Part shown: one piece after another, positions 8,101 to 15,721 of the stretch
Layout: the number at the start of each line of letters is the position of its first letter
Numbering within the stretch: the first letter of the stretch is position 1
NCBI RefSeq assembly: GCF_029846235.1
Contig: NZ_JARVWP010000004.1
Location: forward strand, 124,001 to 188,000
DNA length: 64,000 nucleotides
Source of the DNA: Bradyrhizobium sp. CER78
GTDB taxonomy: Bacteria > Pseudomonadota > Alphaproteobacteria > Rhizobiales > Xanthobacteraceae
Reading direction: 5' to 3'
Position numbers and translations under genes: made by a program
The notes under the pieces: generated by a model
Seen by the model: only the letters and a program-made list of their open reading frames with translations
Databases searched by the model: none
Told to the model about the DNA's origin: nothing

Positions 8101-9470
8101 CCGGCGCCGGTCTTGGCGAGGCCCCAACTGCCGGCATTGACAGTGGTGCCGCCGCTGCCGGTCTGGTCGGCGATAACGTCGGAGACGGTCTGGTTCTGCC
8201 CGGCAGCAGGATTGAAGGTCAGCGTCCCGTTACCCTGCAGGAACATACCCGAGCCCAACGCGGAGCCATTGCCCGCACCGACGCCGCCGACCCCGCCGCT
8301 GACGCTGCTGCCGTTGACGGTGAAGGCACCGGCAACAACCAGGTTCCCGCCACCCTGGACGAACACCGCGCCGCCCGCGCCGAGCCCGCCGCCAGCGCCA
8401 CCTTGAGAATCTTTGCCACCGTTGCCGGCGCCGAAGCCGCCGGTATTCCCGCAAGTGTTTCCGCTGTTGCCGCTAGCACCGCCGCCACCACCACCAAAGC
8501 CGCCTATCCCGGCATTGGCAAAGCAGCGCACGCTTCCCCCGCCGCCGCCGAAACCGCCATCTCCGCCCGCGCTGTTGAAGCTGCCGCCGCCGCCACCGCC
8601 GAAGCCACCAACACCGCCGCCGCCGCTCAAGCCGGCGACGGGGGTAGCAGCGCCGCCACCGATTCCACCGCCACCACCGGCAGCATTGATGCCAATCCCG
8701 AAGGCCCCGCCGCCGCCACCTCCACCGCTGGCGCCCCCCGTGCCTGCTGTGGCGCCGTTGGCGATGCCGGCGCCGCCGCCAGCGGCGCCGACGGCGATGC
8801 CGGCAGCGCCATTGCCACCCGCGGTGCTAGCCGCGCCGGCGCCGCCATCGGCGCCCACGCCAATTCCGCCGCCGCCGCCAGCACCATTATTGCCGCCATT
8901 GCCACCATTGCCGCCGAGGCCACCACCACCTCCGCCGCCAACGCCCGCGCCGTAATTGCCGCCGTTACCGCCAATGGCGCGGTTGCTGGCTAGCGAAACA
9001 TTGCTCACCGTGACGTTGGCCCCGCTGGCAACGAACAGCGCGCCGCCGGCGCCCATGCCGCCGCCGCCGCCGCCATCGAGCCCGCTGCCGCCATTGCCGC
9101 CCTTGGCCACGGCGTTCTGGATCGTCAGGTTGTTGACCGCGACGGTACCCGAGTAGACGAACAGCCCGCGCTGCACGCCGCCGCCGTCGAGCGTGAAGTT
9201 GCCGCCGTTGATCGTGACGGTGCTGCTCGAATTGATGATGGGCAGCGTCGTCCCGCTGGTCAGCGTGATGTTCTGCGTGATGTTGAGCGTGAAGCTGGTG
9301 CCCGGATTGTTATCGATCGTCGTCAGCGCGGTGACGAGGCTCGCGCCATCGCTGGCGTTGAGCACCGTTTGGGCGTGTGCGCCGGTCCCGCACCCGACGA
9401 GCAGAGCAAGGGTTACCGCAACCCGTCGCAGACGGAAAAAACGGAAGCGTTCCACAACGTGCACGCGCAT
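5139..9470 (-). CDS. Large autotransporter with glycine-rich, PGRS-like passenger
   Basis: Type V secreted protein of 1443 residues. The start at 9470 is chosen because residues 1-34 then form a signal peptide: a charged n-region, a VAVTLALLVGCG core and cleavage near AHAQ. No strong ribosome site was seen, and the frame is open further upstream. The passenger is a predicted beta-helix with repeated autotransporter-associated motifs such as TLTAANTYSGGTTVSGG, TGINTYTGATTVTGGTLEV and SSSNVTVNSGGVLSGTG. About 250 residues near the N-terminus are extremely rich in GGxGG. The C-terminal ~280 residues, from about WNVWAAGFGG, form an autotransporter beta-barrel ending in Tyr-Gln-Trp, the terminal aromatic expected for barrel insertion. 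Likely a surface adhesin or autoaggregation factor; no protease motif seen. Confidence 0.93.
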   Translation of the reverse strand: MRVHVVERFRFFRLRRVAVTLALLVGCGTGAHAQTVLNASDGASLVTALTTIDNNPGTSFTLNITQNITLTSGTTLPIINSSSTVTINGGNFTLDGGGVQRGLFVYSGTVAVNNLTIQNAVAKGGNGGSGLDGGGGGGMGAGGALFVASGANVTVSNVSLASNRAIGGNGGNYGAGVGGGGGGGLGGNGGNGGNNGAGGGGGIGVGADGGAGAASTAGGNGAAGIAVGAAGGGAGIANGATAGTGGASGGGGGGGAFGIGINAAGGGGGIGGGAATPVAGLSGGGGVGGFGGGGGGSFNSAGGDGGFGGGGGSVRCFANAGIGGFGGGGGGASGNSGNTCGNTGGFGAGNGGKDSQGGAGGGLGAGGAVFVQGGGNLVVAGAFTVNGSSVSGGVGGVGAGNGSALGSGMFLQGNGTLTFNPAAGQNQTVSDVIADQTGSGGTTVNAGSWGLAKTGAGTLTLTAANTYSGGTTVSGGLVNFNAASNFGSGNITLNGGGLQWASGNTTDISGRLNAIGSGGATFDYNGNAVTLATALTGTGGVTIANSGSGGALTLTTAENYSGATTINSGATLALSTFGSISNSSVVTVNGTFDISASLPLPNRITTLAGDGSVVLGGNILVITAGSTEFSGTINGSVPTGGLEIANGKQTLSGVNGFLGITQIDSGATLALKGNGSIVNSFAVAFAPGAGIGTFDISQTNSGASVRGLSDPTGHSVVSLGAKTLTITSVVGRYNGVIQDGGIGGGTGGNVAVAYGALAIFGGVNTYTGLTTINASGELDLISGGSIASSKAVINDGLFDISRAGGGVSINSLSGTSIFGAVNLGANTLTLTNANGTFAGIIGGAGGVAITGGKEILTGINTYTGATTVTGGTLEVDGSIASSSNVTVNSGGVLSGTGNVGPAPVRILYIPGLGVAYIRGDGDLGTAAIMSGGTLAPGSTANPTGTLTVNGNLAFQSGAIYLVQVTPTAAASTNVGGTATLGGASVNAAFANGSYISKQYTILTAAGGLSGTFASINNTNLPQNFSDTLSYDATHAYLNLTLGFGPAPNFGGGLSINQQNVANTLVNYFNTTGGIQTVFGTLAPSGLTQASGELATGSQQTTFNAMNLFMGLLTDPFMNRGGGAGPMPGAPGYADEGEASAYAATKKTDAFAMFTKAPPVPFVQRWNVWAAGFGGSQSTSGNAIVGSNNTTSSVYGTAVGADYLFSPNTVAGFAIAGGGTNFSVVNSGSGRSDLFQAGVYLRHTEGPAYVSAALAYGWQDITTNRTVTAAGIDQLRAEFNANAWSGRLEGGYRFVAPWIGVGITPYAAGQFTSFELPAYAERVISGLPTFALTYAGKSVTDPRSELGLRTDKSFPVQDGILTLRTRFAWAHDYNPNRLAAATFQALPGTSFVVNGAAQSSDSALTTASLEMNWRNGWSASATFEGEFSNVTSSYAGKGVVRYQW
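8346..9110 (-). repeat. Glycine-rich (GGxGG) coding block inside the autotransporter
   Basis: Over roughly 765 bp the coding strand is dominated by GGN codons giving runs such as GGNGGNGGNNGAGGGGG and GGFGGGGGGASGNSG, broken by short beta-strand-like stretches (ALFVASGANVTVSNVSL). The composition resembles PGRS domains of mycobacterial PE_PGRS proteins. The opposite strand reads as proline- or alanine-rich frames, which are artefacts. Such tracts are prone to length change by slippage, so copy number may vary between strains. Confidence 0.8.
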
Positions 9471-9714
9471 GGCATTCCAAACTCGGGCCGCGCGCCGCGC
9501 GGCCACTGAAAATCTCAGCGTGAGGTTGTATCCCCTGAGACATCCTGCCGCATGACAAAAAGCAAAAATGGAACCGAAAGCGCGCCGGTGTGCCTTCTGA
9601 GCCACAAGCGATGTCCCCACGTTTTTCCGCAGGCTTCGCCAGGGGGACCAATGCCGACCGCGCATGGCATTGCTCGCGCGATCGGCCTTGCATTGCTGCT
9701 GGCCAATTGCGCCG

Positions 9715-10737
9715 TTACGTCAGCTTGCCGGTATGTTTCTCCAGCGCCGCCCAGGCGTCCGCGCCATAGGTCTTCTGCCATTGCGTGTAGAAGCCGGCTT
9801 TGACCAATGCGGCCCTGAACTGCACCGGATCGGGCTTGTTGAACGTCATGCCCTTCTCGGTCAGCTCGGCCTGCAACGACCGATCCATCTCGACGAGATC
9901 GGCGCGCTCCTTCACCGCCGCCGCGTCGAATGCGGCATTGATGATCTCGACGAGATCGGGCGGCAGGCCCGCCATCGCGCGGCGGTTGCCGAGGATCCAA
10001 TAGCCGCTCCAGCAATGGTTGGACAGCGCGCAGTATTTCTGGACCTCGTAGAGCTTTCCGGTCGAGACCTGCGCCAGCGGATTCTCCTGCCCTTCGACGA
10101 TGTGGGTCTGCAGCGCCGAATAGAGCTCGCTGTAGGAGATGCTCGACGGCAGCGCGCCGAGCCCAGAGAACAGCGACGTCAGCAATGCCGTTACCGGCAC
10201 GCGGATCTTGAAGCCCTTGAGATCGTCGACGCTGTTGAGCTGCCGGCTCGACGACGAGGTGATCTGGCGGAAGCCGTTGTCCCAGACCTTCTTCAGCGGC
10301 ACGACGCCGGTCTTGGTGATCGCCTCGCGGACGAGGTCGCCGACGCCGCCGTCCATCGCCGCCCAGACCTGGTCGTAGGACTGGAAGGCGAAGCCGACGC
10401 TGGGCAGACCGGACAGCGGCACCAGCGTCGACAGCGTCATGCTGGGTGCAGCCAATAACTCGATACCGCCGGCCCGGACCTGCGACAGCATCTCCGGATC
10501 GCCACCGAGCTGGCTGTTGGCGAACACGGTAATGTTGAGCCGGCCGGACGATTGCGTGCCGACCAGCTTGGCCGCCTCGGCCAGACGGATTGTTAGCGGA
10601 TGGGTTTCCGGAGTGTTGACGCCGAGCTTGAAGTCGAACTCGGCTGCGGCAAGGACCGGCTTACCAAACATCGTGGCGGCCACTGCCGCCGTGCCGGTGC
10701 GGAGCACCCGACGGCGGGTCACATTCGTTGTTTTCAT
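9715..10737 (-). CDS. TRAP transporter substrate-binding protein (DctP family), orphan
   Basis: Periplasmic binding protein of a tripartite ATP-independent transporter, 340 residues. The N-terminus has a twin-arginine-like signal (TRRRVLRTGTAAVAATM, cleavage near VLAAAE). The DctP core is visible: LGVNTPETHPLTIRLAEAAKLV, SGRLNITVFANSQLGGD and a central GFKIRVPVTALLT carrying the Arg that usually salt-bridges a carboxylate. A GGGAGAAA ribosome site precedes the ATG. No DctQ or DctM permease gene lies nearby, so it either serves a permease encoded elsewhere or is a leftover. Substrate is probably an organic acid, by family. Confidence 0.88.
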   Translation of the reverse strand: MKTTNVTRRRVLRTGTAAVAATMFGKPVLAAAEFDFKLGVNTPETHPLTIRLAEAAKLVGTQSSGRLNITVFANSQLGGDPEMLSQVRAGGIELLAAPSMTLSTLVPLSGLPSVGFAFQSYDQVWAAMDGGVGDLVREAITKTGVVPLKKVWDNGFRQITSSSSRQLNSVDDLKGFKIRVPVTALLTSLFSGLGALPSSISYSELYSALQTHIVEGQENPLAQVSTGKLYEVQKYCALSNHCWSGYWILGNRRAMAGLPPDLVEIINAAFDAAAVKERADLVEMDRSLQAELTEKGMTFNKPDPVQFRAALVKAGFYTQWQKTYGADAWAALEKHTGKLT

Positions 10738-10927
10738 TATTGTTTTTCTCCCGAGCGCATCCCGCGCCTGGGGTCAGTTTCGGACCTCCGGCTGTGTGAC
10801 GCAAGGCACGGTGAAACCAATCCGCCCGTGGCACGAAACCATTTCAAGGAACTCACGAAACGATCCGGAAACAGATCGGGCTTACCAGTAGCTGCCATAG
10901 ACGGCGCATAGACGCCCGGAGGCGACC

Positions 10928-11131
10928 ATGAACCACTCGATCCATTCAGCTGATCGCGCGACCCACCTCAAGATCGTGGTGGTTGCCCTCGTTGCGGCTA
11001 TCGGGGTTGCGGCATTCGGCATTTCGGCGCGGAACAATGCGGATTTCACCCAGACCGCTCAGACCAACCAGGTCATCAAGGCCGGCAAGCCGGTTGCGAT
11101 CACCTCCTCGGGCACCTCGACGGTCCGCTAG
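10928..11131 (+). CDS. Small single-pass membrane protein, unknown function
   Basis: A 67-residue protein with an ideal ribosome site (GGAGG, 5 bases before the ATG) and its own terminator 30 bp downstream, so it is very likely expressed. Residues 15-33 (KIVVVALVAAIGVAAFGIS) form one transmembrane helix or an uncleaved signal; the rest, TAQTNQVIKAGKPVAITSS, is short and polar. I believe similar small proteins occur in Bradyrhizobium genomes but could not check. No function can be proposed. Confidence 0.7.
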   Translation: MNHSIHSADRATHLKIVVVALVAAIGVAAFGISARNNADFTQTAQTNQVIKAGKPVAITSSGTSTVR

Positions 11132-11159
11132 GATTTTTCAGGCTTCGGCAGACAAAATG

Positions 11160-11181
11160 GCCGCCTTCGGGCGGCTTTTTT
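11160..11181 (+). terminator. Rho-independent terminator after the small membrane protein gene
   Basis: GCCGCC stem, TTCG loop, GGCGGC, then six T residues. A textbook intrinsic terminator, 28 bp after the stop codon at 11131. Confidence 0.88.
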
Positions 11182-11319
11182 GTTGGGCCTAATCGTCTCG
11201 AACTACGTTCAGGACGCTGTGGCCTTTGCCGCCCGGATCGGCTACGGCGATTGCAGGACCACCGAGACCGGGGCGCGCGATCGACGTGTGCAGGGTCGCA
11301 AACCGGCCGGGCGTCGCGA

Positions 11320-11973
11320 ATGACCGAGCCTCGCCTCGCGGGCGACATGTCTGCAGAACCGCAGGACGCTCCTCGCACCCGCGGAACGTCCACCCTGCTC
11401 GGGCTGCCGACTTCGCTGCCATTGGTGCTCGACCTCGACGGCACGCTGATCAGGGGCGACCTGCTCTATCTCAGCTTCTTCTCGATCCTGCACCGCAATC
11501 CGCTGATCGTTGTTGCATGTGCCGCTTGGCTGATGCGCGGACGCGCAACGTTGAAGCGTCAGCTTGCACGGCGCCAGCGGATCGACTGGAGCCGGATCGA
11601 ACTGCAGCAGGACGTCGTCGCACTGGCTGAGCGCGAAAAGGCCGCCGGCCGCCGCGTCGTGCTGGCAACCGCAGCCGACGCGCTGCTCGCGAACCAGCTT
11701 GCATCGCGACTGCCCTGGCTCGATGAGGTGCTCGCCTCCGACGGCGCGCACAATCTCAAGGGCGCCAACAAGGCCGGCCTGCTGCTGAAGCGCTTTCCCG
11801 GCGGCTTCATCTATGCCGGCGACAGCGCATCCGACCTCGCGGTCTGGGCCCACGCCGCTGGAATCATCACCGTCAATGCGCGCGAGGCGCTGCGCGCCGC
11901 GGTATCCGCACTCGGCAGGCCGACGTTGCATCTGCCGGATCGCGGCCGCGGCGAAATCTTAACCGCGTCCTAA
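11320..11973 (+). CDS. HAD-family phosphatase domain, apparently detached from a UbiA partner
   Basis: A 217-residue haloacid-dehalogenase-like protein. Motif I is LVLDLDGTLIRGD (nucleophile Asp), motif II lies near VVLATAADALLA, and motif III/IV are HNLKGANKAGLLLKRF and GGFIYAGDSASDLAVW. From memory this form is normally the N-terminal half of proteins whose C-terminal half is a UbiA prenyltransferase. Here the frame stops right after the HAD domain and no UbiA sequence follows. Start uncertain: ATG at 11320 or 11347, neither with a strong ribosome site. It may be a functional stand-alone phosphatase or a truncated gene. Confidence 0.75.
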   Translation: MTEPRLAGDMSAEPQDAPRTRGTSTLLGLPTSLPLVLDLDGTLIRGDLLYLSFFSILHRNPLIVVACAAWLMRGRATLKRQLARRQRIDWSRIELQQDVVALAEREKAAGRRVVLATAADALLANQLASRLPWLDEVLASDGAHNLKGANKAGLLLKRFPGGFIYAGDSASDLAVWAHAAGIITVNAREALRAAVSALGRPTLHLPDRGRGEILTAS

Positions 11974-12060
11974 CGCGGTCGTTCGATTGCGATCCGCTCC
12001 ACGACCCCAGTCTTAAAAATTGTTCCGTAAGGTGGCCGTCGACAGAGGCGCGGGCCCACA

Positions 12061-12261
12061 ATGAATTTGCAGCAGCAAGTAATTTCCACCGGCTTCAAGA
12101 TCACCTGCACCGATTGCGGCAGCCTGGCGATCAAGGTCGCCGATCCGGCGCACGCTTCCGGCGACACCATCATCGAATGCCGCCGCTGCAACGCCGTGCG
12201 CGGCACGGTGGCGGATCTGCACACCCTGGCGCGGCACGGCCGCGACCTGTTCGAATTCTAA
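12061..12261 (+). CDS. Small zinc-ribbon-like protein, unknown function
   Basis: A 66-residue protein with two CxxC knuckles, ITCTDCGSLAIKV and IIECRRCNAVRGTV, spaced as in a zinc ribbon. Flanking residues are MNLQQQVISTGFK and LHTLARHGRDLFEF. There is no signal peptide or membrane segment, so it is cytoplasmic. The paired cysteines and compact size support a real gene; the role (nucleic-acid or protein binding) is unknown. It sits among other tiny genes between the HAD domain and a membrane protein. Confidence 0.7.
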   Translation: MNLQQQVISTGFKITCTDCGSLAIKVADPAHASGDTIIECRRCNAVRGTVADLHTLARHGRDLFEF

Positions 12262-12299
12262 CCCCGGCCCCGCCGATGCTGTCAGATCCGAGCGCGACC

Positions 12300-12467
12300 A
12301 TGCAGAGCGACATTCCCCTGGATACGGTCTGGTCGATCCTCGAGGCCGCCAACGAATTGGGCGATACAAACACGGTCGACGCCTGCCGCCGCATCATCGA
12401 CGCGAATTTGCGTGGCGACACGCCTGGGCAATCCGACCTGAACGCGGTTGCCGCATTCTTTGCCTGA
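12300..12467 (+). CDS. Hypothetical 55-residue helical protein
   Basis: MQSDIPLDTVWSILEAANEL, then DTNTVDACRRIIDANLRGD and LNAVAAFFA: a short protein predicted to be mostly amphipathic helix. An alternative ATG lies 24 bases upstream at 12276. No clear Shine-Dalgarno sequence. It begins 38 bp after the zinc-ribbon gene and could be cotranscribed. Codon use is typical of the surrounding genes. Moderate confidence that it is translated; no function. Confidence 0.45.
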   Translation: MQSDIPLDTVWSILEAANELGDTNTVDACRRIIDANLRGDTPGQSDLNAVAAFFA

Positions 12468-12637
12468 TCAGGGCAGCCTGTTGCCGATTGCGCGTTCAAT
12501 GCGGCGCCGCGGTGACCGATCGCACAACGGAAATATTACAATACAGACTGCAACGTCGCTCAACGTTGCTTGACTTGATTCGACCGAGGCCGGCTGGCTA
12601 GTTGTCGCACAGTTCTCGAATCGAACGGGCCGATGCA

Positions 12638-13936
12638 ATGACGCGCGATGACCTGGTTGTCGGGGGCACGATCCTCGGGTTCTTCGCCGTCAGCACCGCC
12701 TCGCTGATCGCCTGCGGGCACGCGTTCCCGGCGATGCATGTCTGGCGATCCGGCGTCACCGCCGAGGCCATCCTCGGCACCGCCATCATGGTCATCTTCA
12801 TCCCGGCATTCGCCGCGGGACGATTCAGCTTCGGCTATCTGGTGAGCTTCTCGCTGCTGTCAGCCGTGTTCGGCTTCGTCTGGCTCAGCTTCTTCAGCGC
12901 GTTCGACTACCCGCACGCGATCGCCCGCTGGGCCATGATCGCCGCGCTGGCCGCCGCGATGATCCCGCTGATGTTCCAGAACATGCCGGTCTGGCGCCCC
13001 AACCTGTCGGAAGCGGCCATCAAACGCATTGCGCTGCTGCTGCTGGCATCGTCCCTCGCCGTGCTGATCTCCGACATCTCCTACGGGGTCAACCTAGGCA
13101 CTCCCTATGGCACAGCCCGCAACGCCATCGCGCGGCCAGCTCTGTTGAATTATCTCACCCCGATCATGATCGGAGCAGTGCTGCCCTATCTGTTTGCGCA
13201 TTTCGCATCGCGCAGGCAATGGTTGCAGGCCGCCTGCGTGTTGCTGTTCGCGCTGTGCTTCTATCCGGTCGTCAACAACAAGACCGTTCTGCTGTTGCCG
13301 ATCTGGCTGCCGTTCCTGTTCTGGCTCTACGGCCAGTTCAACCCGCGCCTGGCCACGGTGCTCGCATTCCTGCTCCCGGCGACCGTCGGGCTAATGGCGT
13401 TCGCCGTTCTCGGCGCCGACAAGGACTACTTGGTGTTCAGCGCCATCAACCTGCGCTTCCTCGCGATCCCGTCACTGGCGCTCGATCAATATGCCGACTT
13501 CTTTGCGCACCGCGAGCTGACCCGGTTCTGCCAGATCTCGATCCTGCGACAGGTGACGGCTTGCCCGTATGGCGAACTCGGCCCGGCGCTCGGCGCGATC
13601 TATCGCGACGGCAATTTCAACGCGTCCTTCCTCGCCACCGAGGGCATTGCGTCGGTCGGTCTCGCACGCGCCCCGGTCTCGGCGCTCGCGTGCGGCCTCA
13701 TCCTCTCTGTGGGGTCGACGGTCTCGCGGCATCTGTCGCCGCGCTTCATCGCGGTGTCATCAGGCATTGCCGTTCAGGCGATCATGAACGTGCCGCTGAC
13801 CACGGGCCTGGTCTCGAACGGGATCGCGCTGCTGTTCCTGCTGTGGTGGCTGACGCCGGAACAGCGCGCGGAACTATCCCGCAGTCCCGAGCACGCCGCC
13901 CGGCAGGTCGGCGTCGTCGGCCTCGCGGCGTCCTGA
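12638..13936 (+). CDS. Polytopic membrane protein, O-antigen/polysaccharide polymerase-like
   Basis: About 432 residues and at least ten hydrophobic helices, with a larger non-membrane loop late in the protein (FFAHRELTRFCQISILRQV and YGELGPALGAIYRDGNFN), the topology of Wzy-type repeat-unit polymerases. The C-terminal tail is polar (EQRAELSRSPEHAARQ). The ATG at 12638 is used; an in-frame TTG 36 bases upstream is possible. Wzy proteins have low sequence identity, so the call rests on topology and the RFCQ..GN-rich loop. A leftward SAM methyltransferase gene converges on it, but no glycosyltransferases, flippase or chain-length genes are next to it, unusual for an O-antigen locus. Confidence 0.6.
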   Translation: MTRDDLVVGGTILGFFAVSTASLIACGHAFPAMHVWRSGVTAEAILGTAIMVIFIPAFAAGRFSFGYLVSFSLLSAVFGFVWLSFFSAFDYPHAIARWAMIAALAAAMIPLMFQNMPVWRPNLSEAAIKRIALLLLASSLAVLISDISYGVNLGTPYGTARNAIARPALLNYLTPIMIGAVLPYLFAHFASRRQWLQAACVLLFALCFYPVVNNKTVLLLPIWLPFLFWLYGQFNPRLATVLAFLLPATVGLMAFAVLGADKDYLVFSAINLRFLAIPSLALDQYADFFAHRELTRFCQISILRQVTACPYGELGPALGAIYRDGNFNASFLATEGIASVGLARAPVSALACGLILSVGSTVSRHLSPRFIAVSSGIAVQAIMNVPLTTGLVSNGIALLFLLWWLTPEQRAELSRSPEHAARQVGVVGLAAS

Positions 13937-14000
13937 TCTTGCGCGCCCAGCCGGGACGTGGCGGGCGCGCAAGGACAGTGCCGGCGTGCGGGCGGCCCGA

Positions 14001-14891
14001 CTAATGTGGCCGCGACTTCTTTCGAAGAACGATAATGCTCTGATAGGGCGAGATCCCATTCATGCCGACATCGACAATATCGAACCGGTCGGTCCAGTGC
14101 TCCTCGATGTACTGCTTGGTGATGATGGTTTCGCCGTATGTCATTTCGCCATCGACCGGATAACTCTGCGGATAGAAGTAGAAGCCATCTCGCCGCACGG
14201 TTTCGGTGATCTTTTGCTGATCCCAACCGGGCAATTTCGAGATCGGCTCATAGAATGCATATGCCGGCGGCCGCACCGTCAGAAGGAAGAGACCACGATC
14301 CTCCAGCGCAGCATGGACCGCGTCGAGGCATACGTCGCTCGCGACCGGGGAAAGATGCGTCCAGATCGACAACGCGTAGGCGACGTCGAATTTCTGGTTG
14401 AATGGAAGACGCTTCGGCAGGCTGTCCGACAGCACGATATCGGCGCGAGGGTTGGAGCGTTGCGCGACCTGGATGATGCCCTTGTGAGGATCGCAGCCAT
14501 GCAAATTGCGCAGCGGCACATCCTTCATGAAATATCTGAGCACGCTGCCCCAGCCGCAACCATAGTCCAGCACCGAACACTCTTCGAATGGCTTGTCCAG
14601 ATGCAGCCTGAGTTTGTCGTGTATGAGCCGATAGGTTTCGATCACCGCAGCGCCGAGCTCCATCCCGGAACGACCGCTCCAATTCTTCTGGGTGCCGGCA
14701 TCGGGCGGATCGGGAATCGTCGCCTTGATGGCGTCGAAGCCATCATACTCCTTCCAGAGCAGCACGTTCCAAAGATAGGGATCGTCGATCCACTTGAACG
14801 CTTCGTACGCAGGCTCTCCCCTTCCGCATGCGGCCTCCGTCCTCGCCAGCTCGTCTTTGTAGTATTCGTTCAGCCACAGGCTCCAATCCAT
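14001..14891 (-). CDS. Class I SAM-dependent methyltransferase
   Basis: A 296-residue methyltransferase with motif I VLDYGCGWGSVLRYF, motif II LHGCDPHKGIIQVAQ, and KFDVAYALSIWTHLSP followed by RGLFLLTVRPP. The ATG at 14891 is preferred because GGAG lies 8 bases upstream; a GTG two codons earlier is too close to it. The extra N-terminal ~100 residues (tryptophan-rich, KWIDDPYLWNVLLWKEYDGF) are not part of the Rossmann core and may bind substrate. It converges with the Wzy-like gene, so a sugar or surface-glycan substrate is possible but unproven. Confidence 0.82.
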   Translation of the reverse strand: MDWSLWLNEYYKDELARTEAACGRGEPAYEAFKWIDDPYLWNVLLWKEYDGFDAIKATIPDPPDAGTQKNWSGRSGMELGAAVIETYRLIHDKLRLHLDKPFEECSVLDYGCGWGSVLRYFMKDVPLRNLHGCDPHKGIIQVAQRSNPRADIVLSDSLPKRLPFNQKFDVAYALSIWTHLSPVASDVCLDAVHAALEDRGLFLLTVRPPAYAFYEPISKLPGWDQQKITETVRRDGFYFYPQSYPVDGEMTYGETIITKQYIEEHWTDRFDIVDVGMNGISPYQSIIVLRKKSRPH

Positions 14892-15317
14892 CCGCACGTC
14901 TCCTACTCTGTTGTCGGTCCTTGCCGCGCCGGCGTCATCTGAATGTTTCCGAAACTGTCGATGATTTCTCCGGCAACTTTAAGACGCATCATACGCGTGA
15001 GTTCCGGAACGCGATGGAACCGCGCACGCGGCTCTTGCTGCAAGCCTTGCGACCGCCTCATCAAGTGTAGCGCCGAAAAATTACAATCTTACGTAGTTGA
15101 TTGGTTCCGTCAGATGCAGCAGGGACGGCATCGGCTCGACTTCAACCGAGCAGAGTAAGGTTGACGTCAGGCTGGCGCGTTACGCTGCGCACGTGAACCG
15201 GGACCTGCGCTGCTTCCATTTCTCCACCGCTCCGGGTGGCGATAGTCACTACCGCGTTCGCCTATCTGATGCTCGCGTGAGGGCGCCCCGTCCGTGCGGC
15301 GTCCAGGAATCGTGTCG
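14892..15317. other. Intergenic region without a recognisable gene
   Basis: About 425 bp between the methyltransferase and a small gene at 15318. Only short frames with poor ribosome sites occur. It should hold the promoter of the leftward methyltransferase and of the rightward small gene, but I could not pick convincing -35/-10 pairs. Confidence 0.5.
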
Positions 15318-15503
15318 ATGAAAGTCCGCGAGCTCATCCAAGCACTCCAGGCACTCAAGGATCAGGACGCAACGGTCGTCATCGGAGAAGGCGCACAGCC
15401 GGAAACCTGGCTGATTGTGTCAGGCGTGGCGGAATGCCGGATTACGCGCGTGAATGATGATCATGCGATCGCCGGGAGCGAGCCAGCGATTGAGATCGTC
15501 TGA
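15318..15503 (+). CDS. Hypothetical 61-residue protein
   Basis: Begins MKVRELIQALQALKDQDATV and ends with NDDHAIAGSEPAIEIV. The pattern (an amphipathic helix, then beta-strand-like VVIGEG.. and WLIVSGVAECRITRV) suggests a small folded domain. GGA stands about 9 bases before the ATG. No known motif. Codon bias is normal for the window. Probably real; function unknown. Confidence 0.55.
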   Translation: MKVRELIQALQALKDQDATVVIGEGAQPETWLIVSGVAECRITRVNDDHAIAGSEPAIEIV

Positions 15504-15644
15504 AAGAGTGAGCCTGGCGGTTGTTTTTGGGGGTCTCGAAGATGCGTGCCAGCAAGCCCTGACAGAGGGGCGTCCAAGACGTCATGACGGCGCGCCACGT
15601 GACACGTCTCAAATCTGGAACTTGGGCTAAGTGCTTGATAAGAC

Positions 15645-15721
15645 TGGCGCGAGAGACGGGACTCGAACCCGCGGCCTCCGCCGTGACAGGGCGGCGCTCT
15701 AACCAACTGAGCTACTCCCGC
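15645..15721 (-). tRNA. tRNA-Asp (GTC)
   Basis: On the minus strand the 77-nt sequence starts GCGGGAGTAGCTCAGTTGG and ends CTCTCGC, G, CCA. The acceptor stem pairs with one G-U. The anticodon loop CTGTCAC gives GTC. The T arm carries GGTTCGAGTCC, and CCA is encoded. Complete and apparently functional. Confidence 0.97.

Noticed and set aside
7329..8993. Long plus-strand open frames (up to 554 codons), and a Pro-rich frame at 8413-8955, opposite the autotransporter gene
   Set aside because: They mirror the GGN-rich coding strand; composition is Ala/Arg- or Pro-skewed, with no family motif. The minus-strand product has a signal peptide, repeats and a barrel.
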